A stretch of 27,353 bases of DNA from an uncultured Saprospiraceae bacterium. GTDB taxonomy: Bacteria; Bacteroidota; Bacteroidia; Chitinophagales; Saprospiraceae. Both the position numbers and the translations under genes were made by a program. This document shows positions 24,196-27,353 of the stretch, piece by piece. The notes beneath the pieces are model-generated. The model was not told the DNA's origin and searched no databases. It saw only the letters and a program-made list of their open reading frames with translations. Positions within the stretch are counted from its first letter, which is position 1. Every line of letters starts with the position of its first letter. The stretch spans positions 1 through 27,353 of the forward strand of contig CALEYL010000061.1 in NCBI GenBank assembly GCA_937926205.1. The letters run 5' to 3'.

Positions 24196-25278
24196 ATGCC
24201 GCAAGACAACGACACCGTTGCCATAGACTGGAGTTTCATCCTGGATAAAATCCGCCGGGAGCAATGCCTGTTGGTGCTGGGCCCGGAAGCCTATATCGGG
24301 GATGACGGCCTCAGTCATCACGACCATTTGTTGCGGCAACTTGACATTGGCAACAACCCCAACATCATCCGGCACTATGCCGACGATGATCTTTTCCTTT
24401 TCGATCAGCCCTACAAGCGCACCCTGATCTGTCACCAGATTCAGGCTTTTTATGAACAGGCGCAACCCAATGAAACCCTGAAAATGATTGCGGAGATTCC
24501 CTTCAACATCATTCTGACGGTAACGCCGGACGGCACCCTCGCCAAAGCGTTTGAAGCAGCAGAACTCCCCTATCAGTTTGGTCATTATAAAAAAGACAAA
24601 GACCCGCAGCCTGTGAAGAAGCCGACACGGCAACTTCCGCTGATTTACAATACTTTTGGTTATGTGGAAAGCGAAGAATCTATTGTGTTGACCCACAACG
24701 ATCTCTACGATTATTTTAAATCCATTTTTGCACACCGGAGCATGCCGGAAGAATTAAAAACGCAGTTGTACGAGGTCAAAAATATCATTTTTCTCGGCGT
24801 ACCTTTTGAGAAATGGTACATGCAACTGCTGCTGCGCGAACTCGAAATCCACCGCCAGGAGTTTGCTTTTATCCGTTTTGCCGCTAATCAAACCCTGAGT
24901 GACGAAGCGCGGGCATTGTGCATAGACCAGTTTCAGATCAACTTTGTGGCGCGCAACCTGAGTGAGTTCATCCGTGAATTGCACCAACAATGCAGCGCCC
25001 AGGGCATGTTGAGAACTGCTGATCGGGGCGACGACTCGCGGCCGCAACAAATTCGACGCCTTGTGAGTAGCGCCAGGCTGGATGAAGCCATCGAACTGTT
25101 GCGCGAACTCACGGAGCCCGGCGACCTTGCAGACGAAGTTGCCGGACTCGCCGGACGTTACCGACGTTATAAACTGAAAGAAAGCCAGGGAGTCCTGTAT
25201 GAGCAGGATAAAGACGTCCAGTATAACCAGATCAGCACCAGTGTGCTGGATTTATTGAAAGAAATCGAAGCGAGCTAA
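24196..25278 (+). CDS. SIR2-like protein with C-terminal effector-associated domain (EAD11-like)
   Basis: A 360-residue protein without signal peptide or membrane span. Residues about 12-275 are a divergent SIR2-like Rossmann domain: VLGPEA (27-32, the dinucleotide-binding turn), TVTPD (108-112, position of the sirtuin TQN-D segment), YNTFG (151-155, where active SIR2 proteins carry the catalytic LHG), THNDLYDYF (166-174) and IIFLGVPFEKWY (197-208). Residues about 283-360 (QIRRLVSSARLDEAIELL...LLKEIEAS) are a short helical bundle of the effector-associated-domain type, EAD11-like in its pattern, used in NTP-dependent conflict systems to connect effectors and sensors. SIR2 domains in such systems deplete NAD upon infection; the missing catalytic His here makes activity uncertain. 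It lies 11 bp ahead of the STAND NTPase gene, so the two form an operon. Family is fairly secure, function inferred. Confidence 0.78.
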   Translation: MPQDNDTVAIDWSFILDKIRREQCLLVLGPEAYIGDDGLSHHDHLLRQLDIGNNPNIIRHYADDDLFLFDQPYKRTLICHQIQAFYEQAQPNETLKMIAEIPFNIILTVTPDGTLAKAFEAAELPYQFGHYKKDKDPQPVKKPTRQLPLIYNTFGYVESEESIVLTHNDLYDYFKSIFAHRSMPEELKTQLYEVKNIIFLGVPFEKWYMQLLLRELEIHRQEFAFIRFAANQTLSDEARALCIDQFQINFVARNLSEFIRELHQQCSAQGMLRTADRGDDSRPQQIRRLVSSARLDEAIELLRELTEPGDLADEVAGLAGRYRRYKLKESQGVLYEQDKDVQYNQISTSVLDLLKEIEAS

Positions 25279-25289
25279 ACACCAAAACC

Positions 25290-27053
25290 ATGGCCAAACA
25301 GTACCGATATCCGGGGGCACGACCTTTCGACACGGCCCAGCAGCATATCTTTTTCGGAAGAAGTGCCGATGTGGATGCCCTGGAGCGCCTGCTCGGTCTG
25401 GAGCAAATGGTGGTATTGTATGGCAAGTCGGGACTGGGAAAAAGCTCCCTGCTAAATGCCGGTCTCCTGCCCCGTGCGGAAGCAAACTTAAAGTTGCAGC
25501 CGAAAACCATCCGCTTTGGCGCTTATACGAAAGAGAATGCCGGTACGCCGCTCGAAAAAACGAAAGCACAGATAGAAGCGCTTCCTTCTGCCTTGCTGGA
25601 CAGCATCCGCCCAAAAAATGAAGGCAATAGTCTTTGGCACTACCTGAAAAGCAGCCAACTGGCTCAGGAACTGGTAGCAGAGCAGGGATTTTTACTCGTT
25701 TTCGATCAGTTTGAAGAGCTTTTTACTTATCCGGAAGCAGCCATCAGAGCGTTTGCACAGCAGCTTAGTGAAGCCCTTTTTACGACCATTCCCGACCACT
25801 ACCGCGCGCAACTCAGGCTGCAAATGGAAGCGCATCCGGGCGTACTGAGTGATGCAGATCTGGCACGCCTGCACACCCCTTTTCGCTTGAAAGTGCTGAT
25901 GGCCATCCGTTCAGATCGCATGGAATTGCTCAACCGACTCAAGGCTTTCCTGCCCCAGATTATGGACAACATGCACGAATTGGGCGCCCTGAGTATGGAA
26001 CAGGCTGAAGCTGCCATCCTCTCCCCTGCCTTTGCGCCCGGCGACTTTGCATCGCCTGCTTTCGATTATGAAGATCCTGCCCTCGATCACTTGCTGGACT
26101 TTTTAAGTGAAGGTCAGACCGAGCCGATTGAATCTTTTCAGTTGCAGATCCTTTGTTCGCATTTGGAACAGGAAGTCGTACTCAAGCAGAAAAGGCGCCT
26201 GATCACCCGTGCCGATCTGGAAAATCCGGCAGAAATTCTTGAGAATTACTACATGTTGCGCATTCTCGAAATTCCGGACGAAGATGACCGCCTTGCGGCA
26301 CGCCGCCTCATCGAAGACGGTTTGATTTTCGAGGAAGAAGAGCGGCGCATCAGCCTGTACGAAGGTCAGGTATTCCGGGACTACGGCATTAGCCCCGAGC
26401 TCCTGCGCCAATTGCTCGACACCCACCTAATCCGCTCTGAACCCAGTCTGAGAGGTGGTTATACCTACGAACTGAGCCACGACACACTGGTAGCGCCCGT
26501 GCTTCGTGCAAAAGCAGTGCGCAAAGAAGCAGAGCGAAGACACCGGGATGAATTGGCCAAATTGGAGCAGGAAAAAGCGTTCGCTGAATTGCGTCACAAG
26601 GCGGAACAAGAAGAACAGAAGCGCCGGGAAGCCGATGCCTTGCGCCAGAAAGCCGAAGTGGCCCAGCAGGAAGCTGAAATTGCCAGAGCCAAAGCTGAGG
26701 AAGAAAAGCAAAAGGCCATGAAAAACTTCAAAATAGCCATAGGCCTGGTAGTGTTGTCGTTGTTTAGCTCTGTAATGGCGGGGTATCTTTATGATCAGAC
26801 CGAGACAGAAAGGGCTAACTTAGCAGTGGCAAAAAAAGAGGCCGAAAAGGCCGAAAAAGACGCCAAAGACAAACTCGCCGCTTACTTTAAGGAACAGGCC
26901 AAAACGCTGGCCCGGGAAGGCGATGAATTTTTCCGGAACGACGAGGTAGACTTGGCGCTCCACAAATATCTTCAGGCTATAGAACTAGCACCCGAAGATC
27001 AAACGATTCAAAAAAAGATTCTGGATTGCAAGCGGATTTTGGGGGAGGAATGA
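25290..27053 (+). CDS. nSTAND1-type NTPase with coiled coil, transmembrane helix and TPR-like tail
   Basis: A 587-residue STAND ATPase, a switch protein expected to oligomerise when a trigger is sensed. The NTPase starts almost at once: YRYPGARPFDTAQQHIFFGR (6-24), Walker A GKSGLGKS (45-52), Walker B FLLVFDQFEELF (134-145, Asp139, Glu142/143), then sensor/winged-helix parts including SFQLQILCSHLE and TYELSHDTLVAPVL, typical of nSTAND1. A Lys/Glu/Ala-rich coiled coil follows (about 410-475), one predicted transmembrane helix (about 480-502, IAIGLVVLSLFSSVMAGYLY), a second charged coil and a TPR-like unit (about 545-585, GDEFFRNDEVDLALHKYLQA). There is no WD40 or long TPR sensor array and no EAD at the N-terminus. 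Stop/start spacing to the SIR2-like gene is 11 bp. A membrane-linked trigger is inference. Confidence 0.82.
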   Translation: MAKQYRYPGARPFDTAQQHIFFGRSADVDALERLLGLEQMVVLYGKSGLGKSSLLNAGLLPRAEANLKLQPKTIRFGAYTKENAGTPLEKTKAQIEALPSALLDSIRPKNEGNSLWHYLKSSQLAQELVAEQGFLLVFDQFEELFTYPEAAIRAFAQQLSEALFTTIPDHYRAQLRLQMEAHPGVLSDADLARLHTPFRLKVLMAIRSDRMELLNRLKAFLPQIMDNMHELGALSMEQAEAAILSPAFAPGDFASPAFDYEDPALDHLLDFLSEGQTEPIESFQLQILCSHLEQEVVLKQKRRLITRADLENPAEILENYYMLRILEIPDEDDRLAARRLIEDGLIFEEEERRISLYEGQVFRDYGISPELLRQLLDTHLIRSEPSLRGGYTYELSHDTLVAPVLRAKAVRKEAERRHRDELAKLEQEKAFAELRHKAEQEEQKRREADALRQKAEVAQQEAEIARAKAEEEKQKAMKNFKIAIGLVVLSLFSSVMAGYLYDQTETERANLAVAKKEAEKAEKDAKDKLAAYFKEQAKTLAREGDEFFRNDEVDLALHKYLQAIELAPEDQTIQKKILDCKRILGEE

Positions 27054-27065
27054 AGTTTTAAGAGG

Positions 27066-27176
27066 TTGTTCGTTGTAGGTTGTTCGTTGTAAGTTGTTCG
27101 TTGAGCGGAGCCGAAACGAAGTTGTTCGTTTTAGGTTGATCGTTGAGCGGAGTCGAAACGAAGTTGTTCGTTCTGG
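27066..27176. repeat. TTGTTCG heptad array with 42-bp higher-order repeat
   Basis: The whole stretch can be read in 7-nt units: TTGTTCG recurs at 27066, 27080, 27094, 27122 and 27164, alternating with TTGTAGG-, TTGAGCG-, GAGYCGA- and AACGAAG-type units, all in one register. A 38-bp segment is duplicated with a 42-bp (six-unit) offset: 27093-27130 and 27135-27172, two mismatches. It starts 13 bp after the STAND stop codon. No inverted pairing comparable to the other arrays was seen. Confidence 0.8.
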
Positions 27177-27353
27177 AGAGCAATTAGAGAAAACACATAA
27201 TGATCAGATAAAGGGCAAATTCCAGTTTATCCGTTGTCCATCTAGTGTCTGTCTACATATTCGGTGGCTGTTCTGTACCGGTTGGCCCGCCTACCGGAGG
27301 CTACGGTTTATACATAAGTTTTTGTTAGCAATTGCCATTGCCGTGAATCATGG
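27177..27353. other. Terminal intergenic sequence, no gene seen
   Basis: No ORF, tRNA or terminator could be supported in the last 177 bp. A short GC-rich part (about 27278-27305) holds two copies of TACCGG separated by 12 nt but no long stem. Confidence 0.4.

Noticed and set aside
27066..27176. Possible CRISPR-like array
   Set aside because: Units are continuous 7-mers without unique spacers of 30-40 nt; the 38-bp duplicate occurs only twice and no cas gene is near.

Overview
The window looks like chromosome of a Bacteroidota member, most likely from the Saprospiria/Chitinophagia side. This rests on a type IX secretion C-terminal domain with SprB-like repeats, an Oar-type TonB-dependent receptor, a propeller/Y_Y_Y LytS-type kinase with a LytTR regulator, and intergenic matches to the Bacteroidota promoter form (TTTG, about 18-20 nt, TAnnTTTG). 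No tRNA, rRNA, insertion sequence, phage gene or CRISPR array was seen. The species assignment is inference.

Layout. 1-283: intergenic heptad repeats and a hairpin. 284-2045: 23S/16S pseudouridine synthase and a seven-blade WD40 protein, ended by a strong bidirectional terminator (2264-2299). 2321-2563 (-): small membrane-anchored protein. 2794-3297: coaD, converging on a small coiled-coil ORF (3268-3561, -) that has the best promoter match in the window and a palindrome at its start. 3720-4835 (-): BioD-like/DRTGG ATPase. 5137-5838: DUF2064 sugar-nucleotide transferase-like protein. 6018-9014: large TonB-dependent receptor. 9088-11141: methylthioribose-kinase-like kinase and an exported nucleoside hydrolase (nucleoside salvage theme). 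11166-14821: hybrid-propeller histidine kinase and LytTR response regulator, followed by a 21-bp-period direct repeat that resembles a LytTR site. 15030-16547 (-): large helical protein of unknown function. 16679-18994: T9SS-sorted SprB-repeat adhesin-like protein, converging on an outer-membrane barrel gene (19003-19683, -). 19864-22028: ACMSD (tryptophan/kynurenine catabolism) and an FMN alpha-hydroxy-acid dehydrogenase in one probable operon. 22199-24076: exported CocE/S15 acyl-peptidase. 24196-27053: a tight two-gene unit, SIR2-like protein with a C-terminal effector-associated (EAD11-like) domain plus a membrane-spanning nSTAND1 NTPase. 27054-27353: heptad repeat array and featureless sequence.

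The most interesting items are the SIR2-EAD/STAND pair, which has the logic of an NTP-dependent conflict (defence) system but with a split effector, a degenerate SIR2 active site and a membrane-anchored STAND protein; and a set of four intergenic arrays of unrelated sequence that all share an exact 7-nt period, two of them folded into perfect 17-bp inverted repeats.
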